This document shows positions 43,312-51,033 of a stretch of 64,000 nt of DNA, one piece after another. Location of the stretch: the NCBI GenBank assembly GCA_965215025.1, contig CBDCCV010000002.1, positions 434,001 to 498,000 on the forward strand. Direction: 5' to 3'. Within the stretch, counting starts at the first letter, position 1. Each line of letters begins with the position of its first letter. Source of the stretch: CBDCCV01 sp965215025 (GTDB taxonomy: Bacteria; Bacteroidota; Rhodothermia; Rhodothermales; Salinibacteraceae). Below the pieces are notes generated by a model, which saw only the letters and a list, made by a program, of their open reading frames with translations, ran no database searches and had not been told where the DNA came from. The position numbers and the translations under genes are program-made.

Positions 43312-43459
43312 GGCAGAAAACAGCGCGGCGGGGGAGGGGGAGCGGCGCCACAAAGATGCACCGCGCGCTACTCCGGCGCAAGCACGCGGCGTTGCGCCCA
43401 AGCCGCGCCGCCGTTACCATAACCAGAGGTGCGAGGCTGCGGCTTCGGTCCTCCGCTCT

Positions 43460-43505
43460 GGTCATCCTGAGCAGCGCGAAGGATCTCCTACGCCGAAGAA
43501 CGCCT
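43460..43505. repeat. Half copy of a GTCATCCTGA dispersed repeat
   Basis: GTCATCCTGAGCAGCGCGAA followed by GGATCTCCT resembles the left end of the element at 46082-46207 (GTCATCCTGAACGAAGTGAA, AGATCTCCT). No matching inverted right end is found here. This word is a common intergenic repeat in many bacterial genomes. Confidence 0.55.
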
Positions 43506-43541
43506 GGACGAGAGAAATTGTGAGCAACACGCTCGAAAGCG

Positions 43542-44399
43542 ATGACGTGTCTTTTCAGAAGAGAAGCGGCAGCGGTGCTCCTCGCCTTAGGTGCGCTGAT
43601 GGCGTCCTGCCAGCCGCCGCCCGCGCTCCGCGACGCCTCGGAAGCGGTGCGTCCCGTCTCCGCCGCCCACGAGCGGCGCGTGCCGGCGCCGGTGGGCGAG
43701 GCGGAGGCCGCCTTCGTCGTCTACGAGGCCGCCGCGCCGGGGCTGACGCACGTGAACCTCCACGACGACGAAAACACGGCCGCCGAAGCCGCGCGCTGGG
43801 CCGTGCGCCGCTACGGCGGGCGCCTCGTCGAAGTCCGGCACACCGGCGCGCACAACCTCGCCTTCCGCCTCGGCGGGTGGGCGTACGCCTTTGACCCGAA
43901 CCGCATCTTCTCCGACGAGGGCGCCGCCGCCACGCTGGCCGATCTATCCGAGGCGGAGGCGGCTTCGGCGGAGGCGCTGGCGGCGGCGCGCGGCTTTGCG
44001 CGGGCGCTTCTGGAAGAGATCGGCCTCGACACGCTCGGCCTCGTCGTCACCGTGCACAACAACACGGAGGGGAATTATTCGGCCCAGAGCTATGCGCCGG
44101 GGGGTATCTACGAGGGCGAGGCGCACGCCGTCTACCTCGCCCCCGGAGGCGACCCGGACGACTTCTTCTTCGTCACCGACGAAGCGCTTTACGATGCGCT
44201 CCGTGGCGGGCGTTTCAGCGCGGTGCTGCAAGACAACACGGGCGCCACGGACGACGGCTCGCTCTCGGTGTACGCCGGGCGGCGCGGCGTGCCGTACGTC
44301 AACGTCGAGGCGCAGCACGGGCACCTCGGCGCGCAGAAGGCCATGCTGGAGCATCTCCATCGGGCACGGGCCGGGGGCGTGCTTCGGCGCGGCCCGTAG
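43542..44399 (+). CDS. Lipoprotein with possible hydrolase-like metal-binding motifs
   Basis: The 285-residue product has a lipoprotein signal peptide (LLALGALMASC, Cys23). The mature part contains striking His/Asp/Glu/Asn motifs: THVNLHDDENTAAEAARWAV, VEVRHTGAHNLAFRLGG, FDPNRIFSDEG, LVVTVHNNTEGNYSAQSYAP and YVNVEAQHGHLGAQKAMLEH. The spacing suggests a zinc amidohydrolase-type active site (for example peptidoglycan or glutamate amidase-like), but I cannot assign a family. The protein would be periplasmic. It stands alone: the upstream gene is divergent and the cytochrome peroxidase follows after 210 bp. The GTCATCCTGA repeat lies just upstream. Confidence 0.7.
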   Translation: MTCLFRREAAAVLLALGALMASCQPPPALRDASEAVRPVSAAHERRVPAPVGEAEAAFVVYEAAAPGLTHVNLHDDENTAAEAARWAVRRYGGRLVEVRHTGAHNLAFRLGGWAYAFDPNRIFSDEGAAATLADLSEAEAASAEALAAARGFARALLEEIGLDTLGLVVTVHNNTEGNYSAQSYAPGGIYEGEAHAVYLAPGGDPDDFFFVTDEALYDALRGGRFSAVLQDNTGATDDGSLSVYAGRRGVPYVNVEAQHGHLGAQKAMLEHLHRARAGGVLRRGP

Positions 44400-44609
44400 C
44401 GTAGCTCTGGCGCGATGGGGCAGGGGTGAGGCGAAGGATGATCCTTCCGCCGAACGTTTTGCTTATAGTCGGCGCGGAGGGGGTCGCACAGCGCACGCAG
44501 GAGATGCGTGGGTCGTTCGCTCTCTTTCTTGGTCCGCTTGTCTCTTTAGTTGCTGCTTGTCATGTCTGCCCGTCGCTTCTGCCGCCCGATCATTTTGCAC
44601 CGCTTCCGC

Positions 44610-45953
44610 ATGGCCGCCTGGAGGTGGCTGATGCTTTTTGCAGCCCTCGTTCTGGCCGGGTGCGACCCGTTCGACGATGGGGAGCGCCGCAGCGATCTGG
44701 ACGAGCGGCTGGAGCAGCAGCTCCTCGCCGTGGCGGATGGGCAAGGTCTCGGCTTCTTCCTGCTCCCCGAGAGCGACGATCTTCAGGCCATCCCGCAGGA
44801 CCCGCGCAACCCGCTCACGCCGGCAAAGGTCAGGCTCGGCCGGCTGCTCTTCCACGACGCGGGCCTTCTGACGAACCCGGAGCGGCCGGAAGGGCGCTTT
44901 GCGTCCTCGTGCGCGAGCTGCCACCACGCCGCCGCCGGCTTCCAGGCCGGGCGCGTGCAGGGCATCGGCGAGGGCGGGGCCGGGTTCGGGCAGCGCGGCG
45001 AGGGGCGCACGCGCGACGCGCGCTACAGCCTCGCGGAGCTGGACGTGCAGCCGATCCGCTCGCCCGCAGCGCTCAACGGCGCCTACCAGCGCGTGATGCT
45101 TTGGAACGGGCAGTTCGGCGCCGTCGGCCCGAACCGGGGCACGGAGGCGCAGTGGACGCCGGGCACGCCCAAAGAGACGAACGCCCTCGGCTACGAGGGG
45201 CTGGAGACGCAGGCCATCGCCGGCCTAAAGGTGCACCGCATGGGCGACGTCGGAGCGTCGGTGGCGGCCTCTGACCTCATCTACCAGCGGCTCTTCGCCG
45301 AGGCGTTCCCCGATCAGCCCATCGACCGCGAGCGCGCCGGGCTGGCCATCGCGGCCTACGAGCGCACGCTCCTGGCCCACGAGGCGCCCTTCCAGCAGTG
45401 GCTCCGAGGACGCCGCGGCGCGATGAGCGCGCAGGAGAAAGAAGGCGCGCTCCTCTTCTTCGGCAAGGCAGAGTGCAGCGCCTGCCACACCGGCCCGGCG
45501 CTCAACTCGATGTCGTTCCACGCCCTCGGCATGGCGGACCTCGGCGGCCCCGGCGTGTTCTTGGACGGCGACAACGACCTCGCCCGGCCCGAAGACCTCG
45601 GGCGCGGCGGGTTCACCGGCGCGCCGGCGGACATGTACGCCTTTAAGACACCGCAGCTCTACAACCTGACCGACTCCCCCTTCCTGGGCCACGGCGCGGC
45701 GCTCCGATCCGTGCGCGAGGTGATCGCGTACAAGAACGCGGCCGTGCCCGCCAACAGCGCCGTGCCGGCCGGCCAGCTTGCGCCCGCGTTCGAGCCGCTC
45801 GGCTTGAGCGAGCGCGAGATCGACGCGCTCACGGCCTTCGTCGAGCGCGCGCTCCGCGATCCCCGCCTGGAGCGCTACGTGCCGGAGGCCGTCCCGTCGG
45901 GAAGCTGCATCCCCGTCAACGACGAGGCCGCGCGCAGCGACCTCGGTTGCTGA
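44610..45953 (+). CDS. Dihaem cytochrome c peroxidase family lipoprotein
   Basis: From ATG 44610 the 447-residue product has a lipoprotein signal (MLFAALVLAGC, Cys18). Two CxxCH haem sites are present: SSCASCHHAAAGF in the N-terminal domain and AECSACHTGPALN in the C-terminal one. Conserved contexts such as VRLGRLLFHDAGLLTNPERP, SPAALNGAYQRVMLWNGQFG, ALGYEGLETQ and FKTPQLYNLTDSPFLGHGAA place it in the MauG/CcpA family. It would reduce hydrogen peroxide, or oxidise a protein or metal substrate, in the periplasm. Membrane tethering by lipid is less usual than a soluble form. An earlier ATG at 44562 is possible. The C-terminal 30 residues include two Cys (SGSCIPVN and DLGC), perhaps a disulphide. 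Confidence 0.9.
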   Translation: MAAWRWLMLFAALVLAGCDPFDDGERRSDLDERLEQQLLAVADGQGLGFFLLPESDDLQAIPQDPRNPLTPAKVRLGRLLFHDAGLLTNPERPEGRFASSCASCHHAAAGFQAGRVQGIGEGGAGFGQRGEGRTRDARYSLAELDVQPIRSPAALNGAYQRVMLWNGQFGAVGPNRGTEAQWTPGTPKETNALGYEGLETQAIAGLKVHRMGDVGASVAASDLIYQRLFAEAFPDQPIDRERAGLAIAAYERTLLAHEAPFQQWLRGRRGAMSAQEKEGALLFFGKAECSACHTGPALNSMSFHALGMADLGGPGVFLDGDNDLARPEDLGRGGFTGAPADMYAFKTPQLYNLTDSPFLGHGAALRSVREVIAYKNAAVPANSAVPAGQLAPAFEPLGLSEREIDALTAFVERALRDPRLERYVPEAVPSGSCIPVNDEAARSDLGC

Positions 45954-45958
45954 GAAAG

Positions 45959-46008
45959 AAGGCCTGCCTCCGGCTTCTCCTGCGCAACGGCAGTCGGCAC
46001 GGCCTTTG
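45959..46008 (+). terminator. Possible terminator of the cytochrome peroxidase gene
   Basis: AAGGCCTGCC (45959-45968) pairs with GGCACGGCCTT (45997-46007) apart from one bulge, followed by TTG. The long loop and weak T-tract make this a moderate call; it begins 6 bp after the stop codon. Confidence 0.4.
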
Positions 46009-46081
46009 TCGAAAGAAGTAAGGGGCGGAGAAGCGCTATAGCTATTCCCATAGCTCAACCTAAGCTGTGACCTATCGAGCT

Positions 46082-46207
46082 GTCATCCTGAACGAAGTGA
46101 AAGATCTCCTTCGGTAGAGAACATCCTGCAACGTGGGAGACCCCCCGCAGGGCGAGGGCAGGCTTTCACGGAGCCTGTCTAGCACTTGACCCGGGATTCA
46201 GGATGAC
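46082..46207. repeat. MITE-like element with GTCATCCTGAA terminal inverted repeats
   Basis: GTCATCCTGAA (46082-46092) and its exact reverse complement TTCAGGATGAC (46197-46207) bound a 126-bp element with no open frame. The left end also resembles the sequence at 43460. Elements with this terminal word are widespread between genes in diverse bacteria. Confidence 0.65.
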
Positions 46208-46385
46208 GACGGAGGGGGCATTTTTGCTCTGCTCCGGAACTTGGACTAGCCTGACAGAACCCTCTGTTTTTCAAGACGAAAAGACCGCTTTCGCTTCATT
46301 TTTTATTCACCCCTTCTGTTGAACGATGAAGAGCGGATTGGGTAGATTCTACAGATCACCTACTCGAACTCCCCAGCCAAGCGGT

Positions 46386-47834
46386 ATGCAGTTTTTCGCG
46401 TTCGGGCTGAACCACGAGACGGCGCCGTTGGCGCAGTGCGAGGCCTTCGCGCTTTCAGCCGAGGCGCAGCAGCGTCTTTACGAAGCCGCCGCGCTGGAGG
46501 CGTGCGAGCTGGTCCTGCTCTCCACCTGCAACCGCACGGAGGCGTACCTCTACGGCACCGCCGCGCAGGCTGAGCGCGTGCGTCGCCTTCTCGAAAACGA
46601 AGCCGAGCAAGCCTGGCCTCAAGAAGCCAGCTTCTTCTTCGAGGACGAAGAAGCGGTGCGGCACGTCCTGCACGTCGCCAGCGGGCTGCGCTCGATGGTG
46701 CCGGGCGACAACCAGATCCTCACGCAGGTCAAAGACGCCTACCGCCGCGCCGTCGAGGCCGGCACGGTGGACATGGCGCTGCACCGGCTCATGCACACGG
46801 CCTTCCGCGCGGCCAAGCGCGTCGCCACGGAGACGGACCTCGGCAGCGGCGCGGCCTCGGTGTCCACCGCCGCCGTGGCGATGGCGCGCACCTACTTCGC
46901 CGCGCGCACGCCGGGCGGCCTCGATGGGCGGCGCGTGCTGCTCGTGGGCGCCGGGCAGATGGGGCAGATCGCCCTGCAAGCCTTCCGCAGCCACCACCCC
47001 GCCGCGCTGGCCGTGACGAACCGCTCGCCCGAGCGCGCCGAGCGCCTCGCCGCCGTCACTGGCGCCGAGGTCGTGGCCTGGGACCGGCGCCACGAGGCCG
47101 CCGCCTCGGTCGACCTCGTCTTCGTAGCCACTGGCGCGAGCGAACCCGTCCTCTGCGCCGATGCTCTTCCGGCGCGCGACCCGGCCGCTGCCGGCGCCTC
47201 CGCGCTCGTCATCGACATCGCCATGCCGCGCAACGTGGACCCGGCCATCGGCCAGAAGCCGGGCTACGCCGTGCGCGACCTCGACGCGCTCCATGGCTGG
47301 ACCCGCCGCGTGGAGGCGCGCCGCCGCACGGCGCTCCCCGCCGCCGAGGCCATCTGCCAGGAGCTGCTCACCGAGTTCGTCTCCTGGGTCTTTCACCAGG
47401 AGGCGCTTCAGCCGGCCATCCAGGCCATCCGCGACACGTTCGAGAGCATCCGCGAGCAGGAGATCGAGCGCCACGCCCACCGCTTCGCCGAGGCCGACCG
47501 CGCGGAGCTGGACGCGCTCACGCAGTCCATCTTGCAGAAGCTCCTGGCCGTGCCCATCGTCCGCCTCAAGAGCGTGGACCCGGAGAGCATCGACTACGCG
47601 CGCGGCATCCGCCTGCTGAGCACGCTTTTTTCGCGCCCCGATTGCGAAGACGGAGGCGTCTCCAGTGCGAGCCAGACGCCGGCGGCCCCTCCGCACGCGG
47701 CGCCCGTCAACGCGCCGGCGCGGTGCCCGTTCGAGACGCACACCGCGCGCGGCGTGCTCGGAGAAGACGCGCGCGACGAGGCCCTGCTCCGCAAGGCCTT
47801 GCAGCATCCGGTCCTCGAGGCGCCGCGCGGCTGA
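46386..47834 (+). CDS. hemA: Glutamyl-tRNA reductase
   Basis: From ATG 46386 the 482-residue product reduces glutamyl-tRNA(Glu) to glutamate-1-semialdehyde with NADPH, the first committed step of haem synthesis by the C5 route. The start FFAFGLNHETAPLAQCEAFA, the catalytic Cys48 in LLSTCNRTEAYLYG, the Rossmann motif VLLVGAGQMGQIALQAFRSH and the C-terminal dimerisation helix (LTQSILQKLLAVPIVRLKS) are all in place. Typical length is 420-430, so about 60 extra residues follow the dimerisation domain. They are Ala/Pro-rich and contain two Cys (SRPDCEDGG, PARCPFETH). The frame is open to 46326, but the extra residues there are basic and not conserved. hemC follows after 227 bp. Confidence 0.95.
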   Translation: MQFFAFGLNHETAPLAQCEAFALSAEAQQRLYEAAALEACELVLLSTCNRTEAYLYGTAAQAERVRRLLENEAEQAWPQEASFFFEDEEAVRHVLHVASGLRSMVPGDNQILTQVKDAYRRAVEAGTVDMALHRLMHTAFRAAKRVATETDLGSGAASVSTAAVAMARTYFAARTPGGLDGRRVLLVGAGQMGQIALQAFRSHHPAALAVTNRSPERAERLAAVTGAEVVAWDRRHEAAASVDLVFVATGASEPVLCADALPARDPAAAGASALVIDIAMPRNVDPAIGQKPGYAVRDLDALHGWTRRVEARRRTALPAAEAICQELLTEFVSWVFHQEALQPAIQAIRDTFESIREQEIERHAHRFAEADRAELDALTQSILQKLLAVPIVRLKSVDPESIDYARGIRLLSTLFSRPDCEDGGVSSASQTPAAPPHAAPVNAPARCPFETHTARGVLGEDARDEALLRKALQHPVLEAPRG

Positions 47835-47891
47835 GCGTGGTTGGGCCTCCAGCGGCTTTCGCTTTTTGGCGATCCGATGGCCGTCTGCGTC

Positions 47892-47914
47892 CCCTCTCCC
47901 TCGATGGGAGAGGG
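47892..47914. repeat. CCCTCTCCC hairpin repeat between hemA and hemC
   Basis: CCCTCTCCC (47892-47900), TCGAT, GGGAGAGGG (47906-47914) is a perfect 9-bp stem, followed by ACAGGGTGAGGG. A related CCCCTCATCCCAGCCCTCTCCC-like word lies at 47959-47980. This is a frequent intergenic repeat type in high-GC genomes; it has no T-run, so it is not counted as a terminator. Confidence 0.55.
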
Positions 47915-48061
47915 ACAGGGTGAGGGTGAACAGGCACCGCCTCGGCGTCCGGCTTCCCCCTCATCCCAGCCCTCTCCCGCCGGGGGCGCGTGCTCCTCAC
48001 CCTTCCCATCGGACTGCACGTTGCCAAGCAATCCCCTTGAACACCTGAACCACGCCAATAC

Positions 48062-49006
48062 GTGAACACGTCGCCGCCGTTGCGCTTGGGCACACGCGGG
48101 AGCCAGCTCGCGCTCTGGCAGGCGCACCACGTCCGCGACGCGCTGGAACAGCGCGGGCACGCCGTAGCCATCCGCGAGATCACCACCAAAGGCGACCGCG
48201 TGCAGGACGTGCCGCTCTCCGAGATCGGGGACGAGGCGCTCTTCACCAAAGAACTCGACCGCGCGCTCCTGGCCGAAGCGATTGACCTGGCCGTGCACTC
48301 GCTCAAGGACTTGCCCTCGCGCCTGCCCGGCGGCCTCGCGCTCGTGGCCGTGAGCCGGAGGGCGAGTCCGTTCGACGCTTTCGTAGCGCACCCGTCGTTT
48401 GAGGGCGCGCTGGCCGATCTGCCCGAGGGCGCCGTCGTCGCTACGTCGTCGCTCAGGCGGAAGGCGCAGCTCAAGGCGTGGCGACGCGACCTGGAGGTCG
48501 TGCCCGTGCGCGGCAACGTGGACTCGCGCCTGGAGAAGCTCGACGCCTCCGAGTGGCACGGGATGGTGCTGGCGGTAGCCGGCCTGGAGCGGATGGGGCT
48601 GGGCGAGCGAATCCGCGAGGCCATCGCGCCGGAGGTGATGGTGCCGGCGGTGGGGCAGGGCGCGCTCGGGATCGTCTGCCGCGAAGACGACGCGGCCACC
48701 GGGGCGCTCTTGCACGCGGCCATGCATCACGAAGCCTCAGCCGTGGCGGCGCGCGCCGAGCGCGGTTTTATGAAAGAGCTGGGCGGCGGCTGCCAGGTGC
48801 CTACCGGCGCATGGGGCCGCTTTAAAGATGGAGACGAACGCCTCACGCTCGACGGCTGCGTGGCCGCGCTCGACGGCCAGCGCCTCTTCCGCGAGCGGAT
48901 GACGTGCGCCCCCGCCGAGGCCGAGGCTACAGGCCGCACCCTCGCCCGCCGCCTCTTGGACCGCGGCGGCGCCGAGGTCCTGCGCGCCATCCGCGCGGTG
49001 CTGTAG
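48062..49006 (+). CDS. hemC: Hydroxymethylbilane synthase (porphobilinogen deaminase)
   Basis: From GTG 48062 the 314-residue product joins four porphobilinogen units into hydroxymethylbilane. Diagnostic stretches are LRLGTRGSQLALWQAHHV, ITTKGDRVQDVPLSEIG, LFTKELDRALLAEAIDLAVH, SLKDLPSRLPGG and ATSSLRRKAQL, plus the dipyrromethane-cofactor site with Cys244 in FMKELGGGCQVPTGAW. All active-site residues look intact and the length is normal. hemD lies 450 bp downstream with one small gene between; hemA is upstream, so this is a haem synthesis cluster in pathway order without hemB. Confidence 0.96.
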   Translation: MNTSPPLRLGTRGSQLALWQAHHVRDALEQRGHAVAIREITTKGDRVQDVPLSEIGDEALFTKELDRALLAEAIDLAVHSLKDLPSRLPGGLALVAVSRRASPFDAFVAHPSFEGALADLPEGAVVATSSLRRKAQLKAWRRDLEVVPVRGNVDSRLEKLDASEWHGMVLAVAGLERMGLGERIREAIAPEVMVPAVGQGALGIVCREDDAATGALLHAAMHHEASAVAARAERGFMKELGGGCQVPTGAWGRFKDGDERLTLDGCVAALDGQRLFRERMTCAPAEAEATGRTLARRLLDRGGAEVLRAIRAVL

Positions 49007-49103
49007 ACAGTGCGGCGGCGCTTCCGTTTGAAACTCCGCGCGCGTATCCTGCGAACACTCCGTCCGCCTGCCCGCCACGCTCCATCCCCCTGGAAGTTTC
49101 GCT

Positions 49104-49442
49104 ATGGTAGAGATCCTGCCGTTCCTCGTCTTTGTCATTCCCATCCTTGCTCTTCTTCTGGGCGGCTTTGTCGAGTGGCTCAAGTTCAAGACGAAGCAGC
49201 AAGAGTTACGCGCCTCGACGCAGGAAACGGACGAAGCCCTGAGCGCACTGCGGGCGGAGTTTGAAGCCCAGCAGAAGCGGCTCACGCAGCGCATCGAACA
49301 CCTCGAAGCCATCGTCACGAGCGAGGACTGGGATCTCTTGGAAGCGGGCGACCGGAAGCCTCGTACGCTGGACGTGCCCAACGACGACCTCACCGATGAG
49401 CACCGCGCCGCCCGCTTAGCCCGCCGCACAAAGGCACAGTAA
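49104..49442 (+). CDS. Small membrane protein with coiled-coil (PspB-like architecture)
   Basis: The 112-residue product has one N-terminal transmembrane helix (LPFLVFVIPILALLLGGFVE) followed by a charged coiled-coil (QQELRASTQETDEALSALRA, EFEAQQKRLTQRIEHLEAIV) and the sequence TSEDWDLLEAGDRKP. The combination of a single helix, RIEHLEAIV and a WD-type ending is reminiscent of phage-shock protein B and related envelope-stress proteins. No PspA or PspC gene is adjacent, so the assignment is tentative. It sits between hemC and hemD in the same direction, with 17 bp to hemD, and is probably cotranscribed with the haem genes. Confidence 0.7.
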   Translation: MVEILPFLVFVIPILALLLGGFVEWLKFKTKQQELRASTQETDEALSALRAEFEAQQKRLTQRIEHLEAIVTSEDWDLLEAGDRKPRTLDVPNDDLTDEHRAARLARRTKAQ

Positions 49443-49458
49443 GCAGCTCTCGCCCGCC

Positions 49459-50193
49459 GTGACCGACGCCCGCCCGCTCGTCTGCCTCCTCCGCAGCGCC
49501 TCTGCCGAGCCGGACCCGTACGTCGCCGCGCTCGAAGAAAGAGGCTTCCGGGCGATGTGCGTGCCGGTCCTGCGCTTCGACTTTCTGGCCGAAGAGACGC
49601 TGCGCGCGCGTCTGGCGCACCCGTCGCGTTACGGCGGGCTAGTCCTGACGAGTCCGCGCGCGGTCGAGGCGCTGGAAAAAGCGCTGCGCTGGCTGCCAAA
49701 CCAGAGCGCGGCCTGGGAGATGAAGCCTGCCTACGCCGTCGGCCCACGCACGGGCGAGGCGCTCGAAGCACTCGGCTTCGCACCGGAAGGCGAGGAGAGC
49801 GGCGGGGCCGAGGCGCTCGCCGCCCGCATCATCCGCGAGCGGGCAGGAGAGGAGACGCCGCTGCTTTTCCTGAGCGGCAACCGCCGCCGCGACGCGCTGC
49901 CGGACGCGCTTCAAAAGAGCGGCGTCCCGTTCGAGGAGGAGACCGTCTACGAAACGCACACGCGCGCGGACCTCAACTTCTCGGAGATGGAAGCGCCCGC
50001 GTGGCTCGCCTTTTTCAGTCCCTCGGGCGTGGAAGCGGTGCAGAAGGCGCGCGGCCTCTCGATGGACACCGTAAAGAAAGTCGCCATCGGCCCGACGACG
50101 GCCGCCGCGCTCGCACAGGTCGGCTGGCGCGCCGATGCCGTGGCCGGCGCCCCCGCGCCCGAAGCCCTCGCCGGCGCCATCCGCCGCACATGA
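49459..50193 (+). CDS. hemD: Uroporphyrinogen-III synthase
   Basis: The 244-residue product (GTG 49459) cyclises hydroxymethylbilane to uroporphyrinogen III. The family is poorly conserved, but the bilobed pattern is clear: VCLLRSASAEPDPYVAALEE, GGLVLTSPRAVEALEKALRW, YAVGPRTGEALEALGF, then LLFLSGNRRRDALPDALQKS, YETHTRADLNFSEMEAPAWL, AFFSPSGVEAVQKARG and the closing KKVAIGPTTAAALAQVGWRA. Position directly after hemC and the PspB-like gene supports the call. The stop lies 7 bp from that of the convergent thiE gene. Confidence 0.92.
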   Translation: MTDARPLVCLLRSASAEPDPYVAALEERGFRAMCVPVLRFDFLAEETLRARLAHPSRYGGLVLTSPRAVEALEKALRWLPNQSAAWEMKPAYAVGPRTGEALEALGFAPEGEESGGAEALAARIIRERAGEETPLLFLSGNRRRDALPDALQKSGVPFEEETVYETHTRADLNFSEMEAPAWLAFFSPSGVEAVQKARGLSMDTVKKVAIGPTTAAALAQVGWRADAVAGAPAPEALAGAIRRT

Positions 50194-50200
50194 GCGGCCG

Positions 50201-50845
50201 CTACGCCACCTCGCGCGCGTTCAGTACCGCATCTATCGCCTGGCGGAAACGCGCCGTGGCTGCTTGCGGATCGTCGGCGCAGGCGATGGCGGAGAGGACG
50301 GCCACGCCGTGCGCGCCGGCTTCGAGCACGGGCCGCACGCGCTCCGGCGTGATGCCTGCAATGGCAATCACCGGCAGCGCCACGGCCTCGCACACGGCCT
50401 CCAGCCCGCGCAGCCCTTTTGTGCGCGCCGGGTTGGCCTTCGAGCGCGTCGTAAACACCGGACCGAAGCCGATGTAGCTTGCGCCCTCGGCCTCGGCGCG
50501 GCGGGCCTGCTCCGCGGTCGTCGCCGTGGCGCCGATCACGGCGTCGGGGCCGAGGAGGCGCCGCGCCTCGGCTACGGGGAAATCCGTTTGGCCGAGGTGC
50601 ACGCCGGCGGCGCCCGTGGCGAGGGCGAGGTCGAGGTGGTCGTCGATGAGGAGCGGGGCGCCGGCGTTGGCGCAGACCTCGGCTGCGGCGCGGGCCGCGT
50701 GCAGCTTGTGGCGGATGCCGCCCGTCTTCTGCCGGAACTGGATCACGTCGGCGCCGCCTTGGAGGGCCAGGCGCGCGAGCGCGGCGTGGGCGAAGCGCTG
50801 CTGGAGCGTGAAGTCGGTGAGGACGTGGAGACGGCCGAGGGGCAT
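50201..50845 (-). CDS. thiE: Thiamine phosphate synthase
   Basis: The 214-residue product joins hydroxymethylpyrimidine diphosphate and thiazole phosphate. TIM-barrel motifs are VLTDFTLQQRFAHAALARLA, GADVIQFRQKT, LLIDDHLDLALATGAAGVHL, GQTDFPVAEARRLLGPD, VIGATATTAEQARRAEAEGA, DYIG-like SYIGFGPVFTTRSK and LPVIAIAGITPERVRPVLEA with AHGVAVLSAI. One deviation: the usual Arg/Lys in the TTTK-like loop appears as TTRSKANP. It is a single gene with no thiamine-pathway neighbour; the upstream region shows no recognisable TPP riboswitch. Confidence 0.93.
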   Translation of the reverse strand: MPLGRLHVLTDFTLQQRFAHAALARLALQGGADVIQFRQKTGGIRHKLHAARAAAEVCANAGAPLLIDDHLDLALATGAAGVHLGQTDFPVAEARRLLGPDAVIGATATTAEQARRAEAEGASYIGFGPVFTTRSKANPARTKGLRGLEAVCEAVALPVIAIAGITPERVRPVLEAGAHGVAVLSAIACADDPQAATARFRQAIDAVLNAREVA

Positions 50846-51033
50846 CGCGCGCGCGGGTTGCCGTTGGGAGAAAAGAGATTGCAGTTAGCGAAAGAGTGGC
50901 ATAGTTTTAGAAAACGCTTAATGCAGCGCGGGCGCTCGACGCCTCAGCTCTTTCGGCTGGTTTTATGGCTCGTCACGCCGGCGGGTTCTTCTTCGCCAAG
51001 GCGTTCCCCCATTCTCTTTCTCATCTCTGACCT

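Larger units (their letters stand above)
45954..46385. other. Intergenic region of 432 bp before hemA
   Basis: No gene is seen. It holds a terminator-like hairpin (45959-46008), an element with GTCATCCTGAA terminal inverted repeats (46082-46207) and an A/T-rich stretch (about 46260-46320) where the hemA promoter is likely, although no clear consensus could be fixed. Confidence 0.6.

Noticed and set aside
41630..43465. 611-codon minus-strand frame overlapping the DUF819 gene in another phase
   Set aside because: Arg/Gly/Pro-rich composition without domain character; the DUF819 frame has clear membrane helices.
47892..47980. CCCTCTCCC repeats read as a CRISPR-like or terminator array
   Set aside because: Only one perfect hairpin and one related word exist, with no regular spacing, no spacers and no T-run.
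50846..51033. Possible TPP riboswitch upstream of thiE
   Set aside because: A GCTGAGG-like word occurs on the minus strand, but the paired conserved segments of a thi-box are missing.
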